Positions 43,501 to 58,400 of a stretch of 64,000 nucleotides of DNA are shown here, piece after piece. The first letter of the stretch is position 1. Each line of letters starts with the position of its first letter. The translations under genes and the position numbers were made by a program. This stretch comes from Engraulis encrasicolus (taxonomy: Eukaryota > Chordata > Actinopteri > Clupeiformes > Engraulidae), in the NCBI RefSeq assembly GCF_034702125.1, contig NC_085861.1, forward strand, positions 5,431,349 through 5,495,348, written 5' to 3'. The notes beneath the pieces were generated by a model. The model saw nothing but the letters and a program-made list of their open reading frames with translations. It made no database searches and had not been told where the DNA came from.

Positions 43501-44066
43501 GCATCCTATGTTTTTGCACAATTTAAACAAAGTGCCATAATGGATCATTCCATGGTTAGCCATTTTCATAGTGGATGTTCTCTTGCCTCCAATAGAATAA
43601 AGGAATATTATTTTCACATATTAGGATTAGAGAGTTATCAAGGGATAGAGGGCAAAACTTTTGCAAACATTCACAGGATTCTGTACTTCAAGTATTTTAT
43701 ACAAATCGAGAACTTCATATATTTTTTGACGAGGGACACATTTTAAATTGATAGATTATGTTCTTTGTAAGCTCAGCGCACATTGCACCAATCAAATAAA
43801 TAAATAAATAATACAAAAATGACTTTAAAGACAGATCTCTTGTTTCAGGAAATAATTATGCAATGCACAAGAGAGACAGGGATCCAAGCATTTTAAGTTA
43901 GTAGTCATATGCAAGATGAGCGAGCGTCCATCTTATTTACATTCTCTGGTCTGTTCGTGTGAACTACTCCACCCAGTGAAGTCCATGTGTCCACATACAG
44001 GAGTAGGCTCTGGGAGAAAGTGGTGGCGCATTTTCTTTTCTGTTTTTCATTTTCTTTTCTTCGTTC

Positions 44067-44072
44067 TTTATT
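44067..44072 (-). other. Candidate kiaa0319 polyadenylation signal
   Basis: AATAAA on the minus strand about 500 bases after the stop. Weak evidence only. Confidence 0.3.
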
Positions 44073-44570
44073 TCTTAACAATGTTACTGCTGCAGCATTC
44101 CACTCATTTGTCTGCAGTAAACGTTGAGAAAGCCTCATTTAGGGAGCCCAAAAGTGGGGATGAAAATGCACCACTGCATCCCCCTTTCCGGCACCTATGG
44201 CCTTGACCCCTGAGCAGGCCGATAGCCAACCCCCTGGGGAGAGAACAGCAGTCCTAGCCAGGCCGCGCCCTCCTATTGACGCAACACCTTCAGCGATGCT
44301 TCTAGTCAGGCCAGGAGCAATACAAATATCGTTTCCGAGCTACGGAAAAATCGGGAACTCCTCCCACTTTGTCGGGAAGGCAAACAACCAGTAGCAAACC
44401 AAGGCAGGCGGGTCAACCATGCCGTTTGGGAAATGTTAATTGTTATACTCTTGGTCAGACCAATTCTCGAAGAGATTTGAAAGTCGATGATAAACAGGTT
44501 GCAGTCCTTCATGTGTGTTGGTGTTTTGGAGGGAGACAGAAGGCTGTCGGGCTGGCCGGTCCGGCTCAGC

Positions 44571-44743
44571 TCAGCTGTCCACGGAGCGAAAGCTGAAGGC
44601 GTCTCCGTTCCTGACGGCGCCGTTGGAGCGGTTGCGGGGCCGGTCCGAGCGGTCGTGGCTGAAGATGGTGTCCTGCTCGCTCTCGAACTCCGACTCCGAC
44701 ATCATGAGGCTGGAGTTGTGCTCCGTGCTCCTGTGCTTGATGT
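44571..44743 (-). CDS. kiaa0319: kiaa0319 last exon and stop
   Basis: Encodes [20 protein letters not shown] and the tail [18 protein letters not shown] then TGA. 56 codons plus stop after the split His codon. Confidence 0.92.
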
Positions 44744-47700
44744 CTAAGGAGAAAGAAGCCAATCAAATGTGACATGTGTGGAGGGTTTTTTGAGTCAGTA
44801 GTTTGTCAATACTGTACAAACAGGTGTCTCTTTACTAGCCAGGCTGCCACCCCCTGGACACAGTCAATTCTGCTGTATTATTTAACTTAGTTAATTTAAC
44901 TTAGCAGCTTAATTAAGTTCTAGAGTGTAGTTCCTCCACTCGATGTTATTTCACCACAGTGGTAGCACACGACTAGAAGAATCTCACTGAAATGATTCCA
45001 AATTCTGCTGTATCCTTGTCAACGCCACCTTGGGGCTCAATAACAGCCCCTAGGGGAAACATCCTACACTAGACTGTAAAATATTTGAACTGATTCTGCA
45101 CTTACAGATCTACACTGCATTTATAATGGTCCATGCAGTATGTAAGATTGGTATTGCAACTATGCTGCTCATTGAAGCTGTACTGCCTATTGTGGAATTT
45201 GATCAGTAATAAACTAATATGTACTACTATGACAAAAAAAACCCTAATATGGCCAAAGTACAGTATTAGGTTTCGTGGCTAAAAATGTCATGAAGACATG
45301 GAGAAGATTTTCAAGGTCATAATGAATACTTAGAATTTGATGGTAGTGGTAAGTATTTGTGAAAAGGGAAACATTTGTGAATGAGCAGCATGAATTCTGG
45401 AAATAAACTACCGGTAATTACTGTATATACTGCACCGTTAAAGGGACACTGTGAGATTTTTAGTTGTTTATTTCCAGAGTCCATGCTGCCCATTCACTAA
45501 TGTTACCTTTTTCATGAATACTTACCACCAGCATCAAATTCTTAAGTATTCATTATATCTGGAAAAATTGCACTTTTCATACATGAAAAGGGGGATCTTC
45601 TCCATGGTCCGCCATTTTGAATTTCCAAAAATAGCCATTTTTAGCTGCAAAAATGACTCTACTTGGACCATACTAGAAAAAAAAATGTTTATTACTTCGT
45701 TAACTTTCATGTAAATGTCAAATTTGGCAATAGGCAGCCCAGTTTCAATAAGCAGCATAGTTGCAGTACCTTTTTTGACCATTTCCTGCACAGTGTCGCT
45801 TTAAAAGTAATTCCCCAGAAATCAGGTTCCTTACGGTATTTCGGCCTCAGCTCCATCCTCTCCTGCTCGTCCATGTTGTCCAGGATGGTGTATTTGGTTT
45901 TCTTTCTTACTTTGGTGCGTCTGGTCCTTTAATCACAAGCAGAATCAGAGATTGGAATCATTCACCATAACTATGTTTACAGATGAATATCTGTGCATGG
46001 ATGCATGTTTGGTGTGTAGTATGTGTGGTGGATACATTGAGTAAGTGTGGATACATTGAGTATTCGGTGTAGTAAGTGTGGATACATTGAGTATGCGGTG
46101 TAGTAAGTGTGGATACATTGAGTATGCTGTGTAGTATGCCTACATGCATTGTGTATGTGAGTACAAAATGTGGCACTGTGAGCTATAGCATCTATTGGGG
46201 CGCCATTGGGGGCTGCCCCCTTGCATGGGTGAGGCATAAATGCAATTTCGTTGTGAGCAGTGTGCAGTGAACACTTGTGTGCTGTGGAGTGCTGTGTCAC
46301 AATGACAATGGGAGTTGGAGTTTCCCAGTTGGGCTAATTAACACAATTTCCAGTTTAAATGCAATTTTGACAAAATATGTAGTTGCTGTACTTCCGTCAG
46401 CCAAGTAATTAAATGTATGGTATTACAAGAGACCGCTGTAAAGTGTAATGAAATGTATGCTATTACAGGAGACCGCTGTAAAGTGTAACAAAAGGTATGG
46501 TATAACAATAGACCGCTGTTAAATGTAATGAAAGGTATGGTATTACATGAGACAGCTGTAAAGTGTAATGCAGTGGTGGGGAACGTATGTCTCGAGGACC
46601 GTTTGCGGCCCTTGAGGCCGTTTTACGCGGCCCCTGATGCAATTTTAATGTCAAGCAGCTTCACATGAAATGTGACATATTTTGTAAAGGAATCTTAGAC
46701 ATTACATTTGCAATACACTTAAGTCATATTCAGGGGACCTAGAGAAGCTGGGGTCTGATTTTTAGGTGTCTACCTTCAACATAGGCATAAAGTGCAGGGG
46801 GGAATCCTGGTTTGTGTTCATAGTACGATCCTTGGATGAATTTGAAGTGGCCCCTCGAATGAAAAAGGTTCCCCACCCCTGGTGTAATGAAATGAATGGC
46901 ATAACAAGAGCTGGCTGTACCTTTTACAGCAGCAGAGACAGGTCCAGCTGACGGAGAGGACGAGGACCAGCCCCAGGAACCCCGACACCATGACGTACAG
47001 CACATTCCACTCTGAACAGGAAGAGAACACATGTTACACATGGTACAGATGTAGAGAGTTACTTGTGCATACTCCCTAGTGCTGAACAAAAAGATTAGGT
47101 ATTTTTTAAAAAAAGGTTTGCACACTCCTTTGGATTTTGTTCTTCTTTAAGTTATTTTTTCTTCTTTTTATTCATTCATTCAATGGCAAGCATGATGACG
47201 TTTCGACATTGAATGAATTAATAAAAAGAAGAAAAAATAACTTAAAGAAGAACAAAATTCAAAGGAGTGTGCGAACCTTTTTTCCAAAAACACATGGTAC
47301 AGAACATTCACAGAGCGTCTTCATGTTTACATAACGCATGTTACACATTTTAAAAATGTGTTTTGGTCCCCATGTAAAGTCATTAATTAATTGTCTAATG
47401 TCTTGAGCAAAAGTCGTTGTATTTCATCACAGTCTCAGTCACAAGCAAGGCTTATCCCGGGCTTGGGTAAGAAAGAACCAATGGTAGGCACAGGCATGTC
47501 AAAGGCAAAGAGGATATTTAAATTAGGGTATGTCTACACTGCAGATATACTGTATGACAGGGATCCCCAACCTTTCTGGGTCAGAGGGCTGCCGAGGGCT
47601 ACCAAGGGCTACTTTTGTTCAAAATCCTCTACTGATATCTTGACATCATTCCCAAATCACACTATGATTGAATGATAATTTGCGTATAAAGAAATAATTT

Positions 47701-48027
47701 CATATTTAAACACTAACTGTGACTAAAAGCTTATAGTCGTCACTATTTATTAACATCCTTGGAGGGCACCTCAGAAGCTCCTAGAAGACTACCTGGCGCC
47801 CGTGGGCACCACGTTGGTGACACCTGCTGTATGCCTATGGTTCAGGGTGAATGTGTACTTACCGCAGTTGCTTTCTCCATCCTCTAGGAGGCGCTGGAAG
47901 GGGTTCTCCATCCAGAGGGGGTCACAGGCACAGCTCTTACTGACAGGGTCACACTGGCCTCGCCCAGAACAGCGCAGCAAACACACTGAGGGCAACGCAC
48001 GCACGCACGCACGCACACACACGCAAA

Positions 48028-48090
<63 letters not shown>

Positions 48091-48229
48091 TTAGTTTCTT
48101 TATCTACTCAATATTCAGCATGAGCTGTGACAGCACTATGCACATGTCTTTTGTGCTTTAACAATTCACATGTGAAAGTGGTTGAAAATATACAGAAATA
48201 TACCAGTGAAATGCATAGTATACAGTGTG

Positions 48230-48285
<56 letters not shown>

Positions 48286-49368
48286 GCTGTGTGTGTGTGC
48301 GTGTGTGTGTGTACTACTGTGTGTGTGAGAGAGTGAGTGTGCATGTGTGTGTGTGTGTGTGTCTCTGCATGTGAGTGTGTGTGTGTGCGTGTGTCTGTGT
48401 GTGTGTGTGTGCATGTGTGCCTGCGGGCGCATATGCGTGTGTGCCTGTGTACAAACTGTGTCTGCGTGTGTGTGTCTCTGTGTCTGCGTGTGTGTGTCTC
48501 TGTGTCTGCGTGTGTGTGTCTCTGTGTCTGCGTGTGTGTGTCTCTGTGTCTGCGTGTGTGTGTCTCTGTGTGTGTGTGTCTGTCTCTCTGCGTGTGTGTG
48601 TTTGCACGTGTGTGTGTGTGTGTGTGTACTGACTGACGGTGTCGACTCGGAGCACTTTGAAGAGCAGGAAGTCAGTCTTCTGCTTCAGCAGCTGGTTCCT
48701 CAGCAGCTTGGCCAATCGCGGCCCGGGAATTGTGCCGTCCGACCCCTGCACTGAGAACCTCATCACCGTGCTGCAACCACACACACATCAGGTACACACA
48801 CACATTCACACACACACACATCAGGTACACACACACACACACACACGCATCAGATACATCATTCTCCATGTCCGCCATTTTGAATTTCCAGAAATAGATA
48901 TTGTAAACAGCAAAACTTACTTTGGTCATATTGGTAAATATTAGTTTATTACTTAGTAAATATTCATGGAAAAAATAAATTTGGCAATAGGCAGCACAGT
49001 TTCAATAAGCAGCATAGTTGTAATACTTACTCCGGCCACCATCCTACACAATGCACCTTTAAAACATGAAACCCAGCCCAGAGAGAACACCACTCTGATG
49101 AGACTTCATTTGTCCTACAGTTCAGTACTGTATCAAGACATTTGATTGGCTCTTGGTGAATGTACCTAATATCTGATTGGTCGTGGAGTCCCTTGAGTGC
49201 GATGTCAGCGTCGAGGACGTGCAGGAGGGCGGCCAGCTGGCGCAGCACCGTGCTCTTCTGCTGCTGACTCACCTGGGCCACGCCCACCGCCAGCTCAAGC
49301 TCCACCTCCTCGCGCTCACGCGGGTCTACAACCAGGAAGCAGAGGGAATTATTATTATTATTATTATT

Positions 49369-49401
<33 letters not shown>

Positions 49402-52400
49402 CAATGATTGTCCAGCTCCACCTATGATAATAATAAAAAAAACAACAACAAAAAGTTTGTCATTAAATCACGACAAGGGAGCTTTTTTGTGGTGTGTGAA
49501 TATTTCTTCCTTTTTCTTGTGCATTCTTTGATGTCCTGCACCCACGGCAATTGTATTTTTTGGGATGTGCGTGCATCCCCGGGATCAATAAAGTTACTCT
49601 ACTCACACTTTTTGTAATATGAATGAAATGTGTGTTGAGCGGTCCTATGTAATGTAATGTAATGTAATATGTGCTGAAGGTCCTACCTGGTCCACAATGT
49701 AATGTAATGTAATGTAATGTAATGTATTGTAATGTGCGTTGACCAATCCTATGTAATGTAATGTAATGTAATGTGTGTTGAGTGGTGCTATGTAATGTAA
49801 TGTATTGTAATGTGTGTTGAGCAGTCCTACCGGTACCACAATATAATGTAATGTAATGTATTGTAATGTGTGTTGCGCGATAATGTATTGTAATGTGTGT
49901 TGAGCAGTCCTATGTAATATAATGTATTGTAATGCAATGTGTGTTGAACGGTAATATATTGTAGTGTGTGTTGAACGGTAATGTATTGTAGTGTGTGTTG
50001 AGCGGTAATGTATTGTAATGTGTGTTGAGCGGTAATGTATTGTAATGTGTGTTGAGCGGTAATGTAATGTAATGTGTGTTGGGGTGGTAATGTATTGTAG
50101 TGTGTGTTGAGTGGTCCTACCGGGACGCACTTCCACAGTGGCGGTGGCGGAGCTGGACCTCCCAAGGCCGTCGCTCACACGCAGCTGGAACAGGTAAGTA
50201 CCCTCCACCAGGTTGGCCAGATACAAGCAGCACGACCGCTCAGAACTATACAGGATGTCCTGCAATAGAGAAGAGTAGAGTAGAGCAGAGTAGAGCAGAG
50301 TAGAATAGTGTAGTGTAATAGAGTGGAGTAGAGTAGAGTAGAGTTACTTTAGGCAGCACGACCACTCTACTCTACTCTATTGTAGGATATCCTGTATAGT
50401 TCAGAGTAGAGTAGAGTAGAGTAGAGTAGAATAGAGTTACTTTAGGCAGCACCACCGCTCTGAACTATACAGGATGTCCTGCAATAGAGTAGAGTAGAGT
50501 AGAGTAGAGTAGAGTAGAGTAGAGTATAGTAGAGTAGTGTAGTACAGTAGAGTAGAGTAGTGTCATAGAGTAGAGTAGTGTAGAGTAGAGTACAGTAGAG
50601 TACAGTACAGTAGAATAGAGTAGATTAGAGTTACTTCAGGCAGCACGACCGCTCAGAACTATACAGAATATCCTGTAGTAGTGTAGAGTAGAGTAGAGTA
50701 GAGTAGAGTAGAGTACAGTAGTAACTTTAGGCAGCACGACCGCTCAGAACTATACAGAATATCCTGCCATAGAGTAGAGTAGAGTAGAGTAGAGCAGAAC
50801 AGAGTAGAGTAGAGTAGAGTAGAGTACAGCAGAGAAGAGTAGAGTAGAGAAGAGTAATGTAGAGTAGAGTAGAGTAGAGCAGAGTAAAGTAGATTAGAGT
50901 AAAGCACAGCACAGTAGAGAATTGTAGAGAAGAGTAGAGTAAAGCAAAGCAGAGTAGAATAGAGTAGAGTAGAGTATTGTACAGTAGAGTAGAGACGAGT
51001 AGAGTACAGTATAGTGGAGTAGCACAGCAGAGTAGAGTAGAGTAGAGTAATTTTATAGAGTTAGAGTTAATATTGTTAAATGGCTAAATAATTAATTAAT
51101 TACAGGGTGAATCTGCTCCAGTGGTCAGTATGGAAGAAAACATTTGCAAATTGGCTCGCACCTTGTACCTTGTAGAAAAAAAAACCCAAGAGTCGCATAC
51201 GTAGCATTGCTGTTAATTTCATTTCCAGTGTTTCAACCCATTAAGACAAGGCGTTGCATTACTAAATGCCCTGTGTTATAATGTCATAGTAGTGTAGCAC
51301 TATGGCATTTAACTTTTCGATGACTATTACACTATTGCATCAAGTGGCTACGTGGTATGTTTGTTTCTGATGACAGTGATGACACATTAATACATAGTAA
51401 TGTGTTCATTTGAATGGATCATCAGCTATGCAATGGAGACTAAAATGGCACTACTATTTTATTCCCATCTGCTTGCAGCCTCAGGCCACTGACGGTGCCT
51501 TAAGGCTGAGAGTCTTCAGCAGGGTTGCCAATTCTGTTTGTTATAAGCAAAGAGTCTTGAGATAAGAGCGATCACAGACGTCATCACAGCGTAGTACGAA
51601 ATGATGGCGAGGGGAGTACAATTCTTCTTCTACAGTCAGTATTGGAAGCATGGTTAAGTGTAATGCCACTTCCGTGAGGGTCGGAGTGTGGAACAGGTCA
51701 TAGGACAGTCTGAATGTTTGTCAGCTGTCCTTAATTACCTCCAGCAATTACTGCTGACCAACAGCTGTAGTTAATATGACCAAAGCTGAACACGGACAAC
51801 CGGATATCCTCTTTCGACCGATTTTACGGAGTACAAATCCCACTGACCATGCGCACTGTGTCTTCAAGCATAGAAATGTATTAGTTCTATGGTATTTAAG
51901 CAACGCTCTCGTACTACACCGTGACCAATGTATTTTCCATTGAGTGATACGTCTTATCCAATCTACGTTCTTTGTTCATAAGCGACTTTCGGCTTCTTCT
52001 TTTTTAAAGTGTTTATGAAACGAAAACAAAGTAAAGGAATTTGACCATTTCCAGGACAGATTCTGAAAGTTCTAAGCCTTGTGAATAAAATGGGATATTG
52101 TCTGGGTGATATTTTGTCCTAAAGTCATGTTAAAACGTTCCCAAAAAGTGTTTTTTTGGTGACATGCAAATTTTATGCAAATGATATGCGTGACATAGAA
52201 GGGGTGAGTTCACCTCATTCCACCTTGTTCAGATCAATGGCGGCTAGTACCAAAACAAAGCGCAGTGTCAAGCAGTGTGTTGCTGGAGGGCCGAACGGTG
52301 CCAGCTGCAAAAATGGCTACTTGACAGAAGGAATATCTTTGCACAAGTTCCCTTCTGTGCAGAATGATGGAACTGTGGCCGACAAGGAGAAGGCTAAATC

Positions 52401-55400
52401 AAGCTAGGGCTCTGTGGTTCCAATGCGTGGTTTTGAAGCAAGCTCTTGGTCACTGTTGTGCTCGGCACATTTCCACCCCTTGTGCTTCACCACAAATGTG
52501 GAGGTCGCGGGCATGGTTGGACTGAAGAGAATGCTATTGCCTCAAGCAGTTCCAACAATTGACATCGCCGGCGTGCAGACTGAAACTGCCCCTGTAACTG
52601 CTCGGGCACGAAGACAGGTGAGTGCACTGCTTTGCTTTAGGCTACTCGTTTTACCTTGTCCATCTGCTTTGTATGTTGTCTTCAGGAAAGGGTAATGCAC
52701 ATTACATGCCAAACCGATGCGAATGCTCTCGGAATATGCACTTTTTTATCAATTGCCATTCAACTGGTCAATAAATTGGTTTTGGGAGGATATCTGCACA
52801 TCAGCGTGGTGCTCTCAGTCGAGGACAGCCAACTCACAGATTGGGCTACTCAGGGCTTTTTCTGAACGGGGAAATAGGGGCGCTCCACCCTCATACCTCC
52901 GTGGGTGCACCCTCATACTTTTATATTTATATATATATATATATATATTTGAGCGCCCCTAATAAATTTCTCATTCATGGGGGGGAACACCCCCCTTCAC
53001 CCCCTGTAACCTGTCATGATGCTCCCTCATGCCAAAAAATCCTACAAAAAGTCCTGCTACTGCTTAGCGAATAAACAGAGATGCACATAGCGTAGGCCTA
53101 CTTTGAAGCGTTGATTGTTTGTTTTTAGTATTGTGGTGCACGTGTGGCTGACGTTTGGACACACCTCGTCCTCAGAGTCCGGCTGAGGGACACGCGACAC
53201 CTGTGACTTTGAGCACAAAAAATAACAACAGCCTAATACCTCAGTTTTTTCTCTAGTTGATGATATTTTTGCATGTAGCCTACATGCATTTCAATCACAC
53301 TATATCGCGCAATTGAATCAAAATGCCCCCCATTTGTCAACAAATACACACGCCATGTCATCTGTGGGTCATGGCAAAGCGCCCTTAGCAACCGTAACCA
53401 TAAACAAAACGAACTGTCAGGCTATGTCAACAATCGTCACTTCGCCTGTCAGACATGTCACTTTCTGCAGATGTATCAGTGCCTCTGAAATAGATTTGTG
53501 CTGCTGTTTTTTTTTCTCATGAGGTTGGATGTGTGGTTTTTCGACACGCTGATGTTTGTATCAGAATTTTGGTTCCTTTATAAGATGTGGGTCCATCAAA
53601 TGTGTGTTGTTTTCTCAGATTGCCATACTAGCAAACCAGGGACTCCCCTCTATGATGTCACAGCCCAGCTCATTAGTCACACCAAATTTCACAGAATTCA
53701 CACTTTGAGTTGCCATTTTCACAAGTTCCTCCAGGATGATTGGGTTCAAAGTCTCATCGATGCTATCAGAAAAAACAAGGCTTTAAAGGGAATGACCGTT
53801 TGTTTTCGTTTCATAAACACTTTAAGCTGTCACCTAAAATTCTGTGCAGTGTCGGGCTGCAATTTTTTGGCCATCTTTTTTCAGGGTTGGGTTTGATGTT
53901 TGCTTCAGCTCTGCTGACTTGAATGTGCTTCGATGTCTGAAACCTCATGATTGTAAATGACAAACTCTGTTTCTCTCACTCACTCTTACAAGTTCCCACA
54001 CACAGACGCTCTCAAAAAGAGCAAGATCGCCTCTGACAAGGCACGTGACCCACCCACCCCATCCCCTTTGTTTTAGTCTTCGGGCGCTTCTTTAGGGATT
54101 GTTTTCACTCAGGACGCCTTGCTTATTTCTCTCACAAGATCTTGCAACCCTGGTCTTATAACCACAGCAGTGGCAGTAGATTTTTAAGCGACAGCTTTTT
54201 GCCTCGGGCACCAACAGGCTCCAGCATCCTTTATGTTCTGCCAACTCGGCACATTTTTCCGCGCAGTCAACAAATGTATAATTCATCATGAATATTCTGA
54301 ATGGTGAGGAAAACGCAGCACATGAAAAGAAGAGATACTTCATTGCTGAATCACTGTTGAAGTCCATCGGAAAGATGGGCAAAATGGTCACAAAATGGAG
54401 AAACTGAGAAAACAGAATTTCTAAGCTTTCATTTGTCATCTCTACGATGACATAACACTATGCCTATGCCTATGGCACTATGACTCGGTCATTGCCATTC
54501 TGGTAACAGCAAATTTATAACACCGTGTTTTAACGGGTGAAGTGTTACCGATAAGGTTTCAGATAAAATGCTTCCCTCACCCCTGCGGCCGGGCTCTGCT
54601 CATCCCTGACCCAGACGAAGGAGACGTTGGTGGGGCCGGCGTTGGAGACGGAGCCCCGCAGCACCAGGGAGTTGTTGGGCAGCGTCAGCGTGTGACTGCC
54701 GCTGGCATGGGCCACCAAGGGCAGGCTTCTGGCTGTGGACGCAAGGGGAGGTAGACCAAATCATGAACATTATACTTATAACAAGGGCTCTGAATTAACA
54801 CCGGCCAAATGTTGGTAAAAATCCAGTTTGGCTGGTAGAAAAGGAAATTTACTAGCGACTTTGTCTGATATTGAGTGTATGTGTGGCGTGTAAGATTAAA
54901 CAAATACTACTATAATAATGTGTAAACAGTAGGAGTAAGTACTTGGAAGTATACTGTTACTATTACAAAACTAGAAATGCACTCAGAGAGTGCAGACCTC
55001 TGCCAAGGAAGCTGTTTGATAGAACATTTGACTATGTTACGCCCAGTGTTGGGGGTAACGCCTTACTAAGTAACGTCGTTACGTAATTTAATTACTTTTG
55101 GCACTAACATAGGAACGTAGCGCATTACTCTTCAAATGTCAGTAATTTAATTACAGTTACTGCGCTGCCGTTACGGGCGTTACTCGTTATAAATTTCAGC
55201 CTTGAAATCATCTTAAGGTCTGCTGTTATTAGTAGCCTAGTTCTAGATGCGCGAAGAGCTCTGTCTGGGCTGTTTTCCCCAGCCCTTCTCGAGCTCTCGG
55301 AAGTGGGTGTGTGAGAGCGCGCGCACGCAGACTGCTGTTCCTTCCTCGTGCATGCACTTGGAGTTCCACCTTCATTTTTTTCTACCGTGAAAGTGATTCC

Positions 55401-58400
55401 ATGCGCAGTTACATCTACAGTCATTCCGAGTTCATCGTTACGCAAATGCATTCTAAAACAGCTGTACCCCATATCGCAAATGCCATAGCCTCTTTTGTGC
55501 TCACTGATGACAGTTAAATAGGCTACACGGCAAAAAAAAAACAATTTGGGTAGCTCCGTCAGCAGCAGCAGCCAGCGCGAGTCAAGTAATTGGGAATAAT
55601 AACGTGAGAACAACAGCGCAAGCAACATCATGGCGTTGAGGCCGCCACGTTCTTCAGGCTATTCAAATGTGCCTGATCAAACCGTCTTCCAGCACGAACG
55701 GATTCTGCATTCGGCAGAATCTTTAAAAATAATGTTGATGCATATGCATATGCAATGCAATGCGCAGGAAACTGAAAGGCTTTGGAGTAGCCTAAGCTGC
55801 AACATCTAGGAGAGGATGTAAGCAGAGTGTCCTACCTCATTGGTATGGCCACCTCACCTTACTCATTCTGTTTTTATTCTGTGAGACCAAAAGTAATTGT
55901 AATGCTGACATGACAATAAAAGACAATATTCTATTCTATGGTGTAATGTTAGACTAGATTCAAATGTATTGACACTGTTATAAACAGGCTTACAGGGCAA
56001 TCATGAAATGCATATTAGATTTGAGAATGACAATAGGACTATATAAGGGATTCCATAGAGGTAGGCCTACAGTTTGCACAGATTAAAATATTAGACCATT
56101 TATACAGCCGGCCTACAACCTTGGGAAGCAGGTGTATTATGAGGTGTGCTGGTTAAAATCCCTTTTCCCGCGAAAAAGTAAAGTAAAGTAATAAGTAACA
56201 AGTTACTTTTTAAATTTAGTAATAAGTAAAGTAATTCAGTTACAATTGAACGCAGTAACTAAAGTAAAGTAACTAACTACTTTTAAAAAGTAACTTACCC
56301 AACACTGGTTACACCCTATTTTTTTTTTTTCAAGTCTTTCCGCCTTGTTTTTGTGGAGTTAGAAACTGGAATGTCAAAGTTCGCAATGGTGAAGAACTTT
56401 TTAAAAATTCCTGGATCCGGATCGTGAGCTGGATCACCATCAAAATGTAATCACGTCTTCCTTTTGTCAGTTCCAACAACAAAATGTCATCAAAATCCAT
56501 TGATAACTTCTTGATTTATCCTGCTCACAAACAAACAGACAGACAGACAGACAGACAAACCAACCCTACCGAAAACATAACCTCCTTGGCGGATGTGAAA
56601 ATGACAAAAGCAAATGCATTGGCAGGAGGTACGTAAGCTATTGTATTAATTTACCCTCTTTGACAGTGACGGTGAAGGCAGCCTTGTCTAGTGCCCCCTG
56701 CTGGTCTTTCACGGTTAGCAGGAACTTGTGGTTCCCCGCCCTGAGGCCAGTCGCCGTGGTTACTGCTCTGCTCGCGTCCTCTATTTTTGTGCCTGGTGGA
56801 CCACTGAAAAAAAGTATGTCAAAATAAGAGGCAATCTGATGCACACACACAAATGTACACAAAAGATAGTGCCCATAATCATCCACAAGGTGTGGCATAA
56901 TTATGAAACGGTTATAATTATGAAGCAGTTCCTTGTCATCATCGCCAACACTCTCATGCCACAACAGACTGAGATGAATGCTTTTCAAGAACTGATTTTG
57001 GTGTGGGGCCTTTAATTAGTGTGATGGGACTCCTCATCTAGACCCGGTGTCTCTGTAGTGAGTGCCTACCTGACGGCTAGGTAGCCTACCTGACAGCTCT
57101 GCTTGTGAGAGCCTATGTGACGGCTAGATAGCCTACCTGGCAGCTAGGTAGCCTACCTGACGGTGTCTTGGTAGTGAGATAGCCCAGTGGTTCTCAACTG
57201 GAACAGTCTTGGGACCCACCATTTTCCACTCTCATTCGGTCGTGACCCAATTTTTTTAGCGTTCAAGTCAATTCAATGCAATTCTCAAAATGTAACCAAG
57301 ACTCGAATGACTGGTTGCACGCTATCTATCTGGCATAAACATTCAGATTGTATCTATGATAACAGATGACACGGAGTTCACTAGCCTATCAAAATAAAAG
57401 TTGTAAATTGTTGCAGGAAAAGTTGGATTTTTTTTTTTTTTAGAATTACGTTTTTTTTTACACCAAGGCTCTGCGACCCACCCATGACCCCTCCGCGACC
57501 CACTTTTGGGTCGCGACCCACCAGTTGAGAAACACTGAGATAGCCTACCTGATGGCTAGGTAGCCTACCTGACGTCTAGATAGCCTACCTGACGGTTAGG
57601 TAGCCTACCTGACGGCTAGGTAGCCTAACTGACGGCTAGATAGCCTACCTGACTGCTAGGTAGCCTAACTGACGGCTAGATAGCCTACCTGACGGCTAGA
57701 TAGCCTACCTGATGGCTAGGTAGCCTAACTGACGGCTAGATAGCCTACCTGACGGCTAGATAGTCTACCTGACGTCTAGATAGCCTACCTGACGGTTAGG
57801 CAGCCTACCTGACGTCTAGCTAGCCTACCTGACGGTTAGGTAGCCTACCTGACGGCTAGGTAGCCTAACTGACGGCTAGATAGCCTACCTGACGGCTAGA
57901 TAACCTACCTAATGGCTAAATAGCCTATCTGACGGCTAGATAACCTACCTGACTGCTAGGTAGCCTACCTGACGGCTAGATAGCCTATCTGATGACTAGA
58001 TAACCTACCTGACGGCTAGGTAGCCTACCTGACGGCTAGGTAGCCTACCTGACGGTGTCCCATTGGAAGCTGGCGATGCCTCTGATGGCTAGGTAGCCTA
58101 CCTGACGGTGTCCCATTGGAAGCTGGCGATGCCTACCTGACGGCTAGGTAGCCTACCTGACGGTGTCCCATTGGAAGCTGGCGATGCCTCTGATGGCTAG
58201 GTAGCCTACCTGACGGCTAGTACGTAGCCTACCTGACGGTGTCCCACTGGAAGCTGGCGATGCCTCTGTCATCAGTGCTGCTGCTGCCGTCCAGAGTGAC
58301 GCTGTTGACGGGCAGGATGAGCTGACGATCTGGACCCACCACAGCCACCGGGGCAGCGTTCACTACAAGGACAAGTCAAGGACACTCACTTTAATTATAC

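Noticed and set aside
48634..48637. First GTCAGT as the exon donor in kiaa0319
   Set aside because: It would put the next exon out of frame; the second GTCAGT keeps the CLLRCSG reading frame.
47789..48784. Long ORFs of CVCVCV or HTHTHT type
   Set aside because: Translation of TG/CA microsatellites; only the embedded kiaa0319 exons are real.
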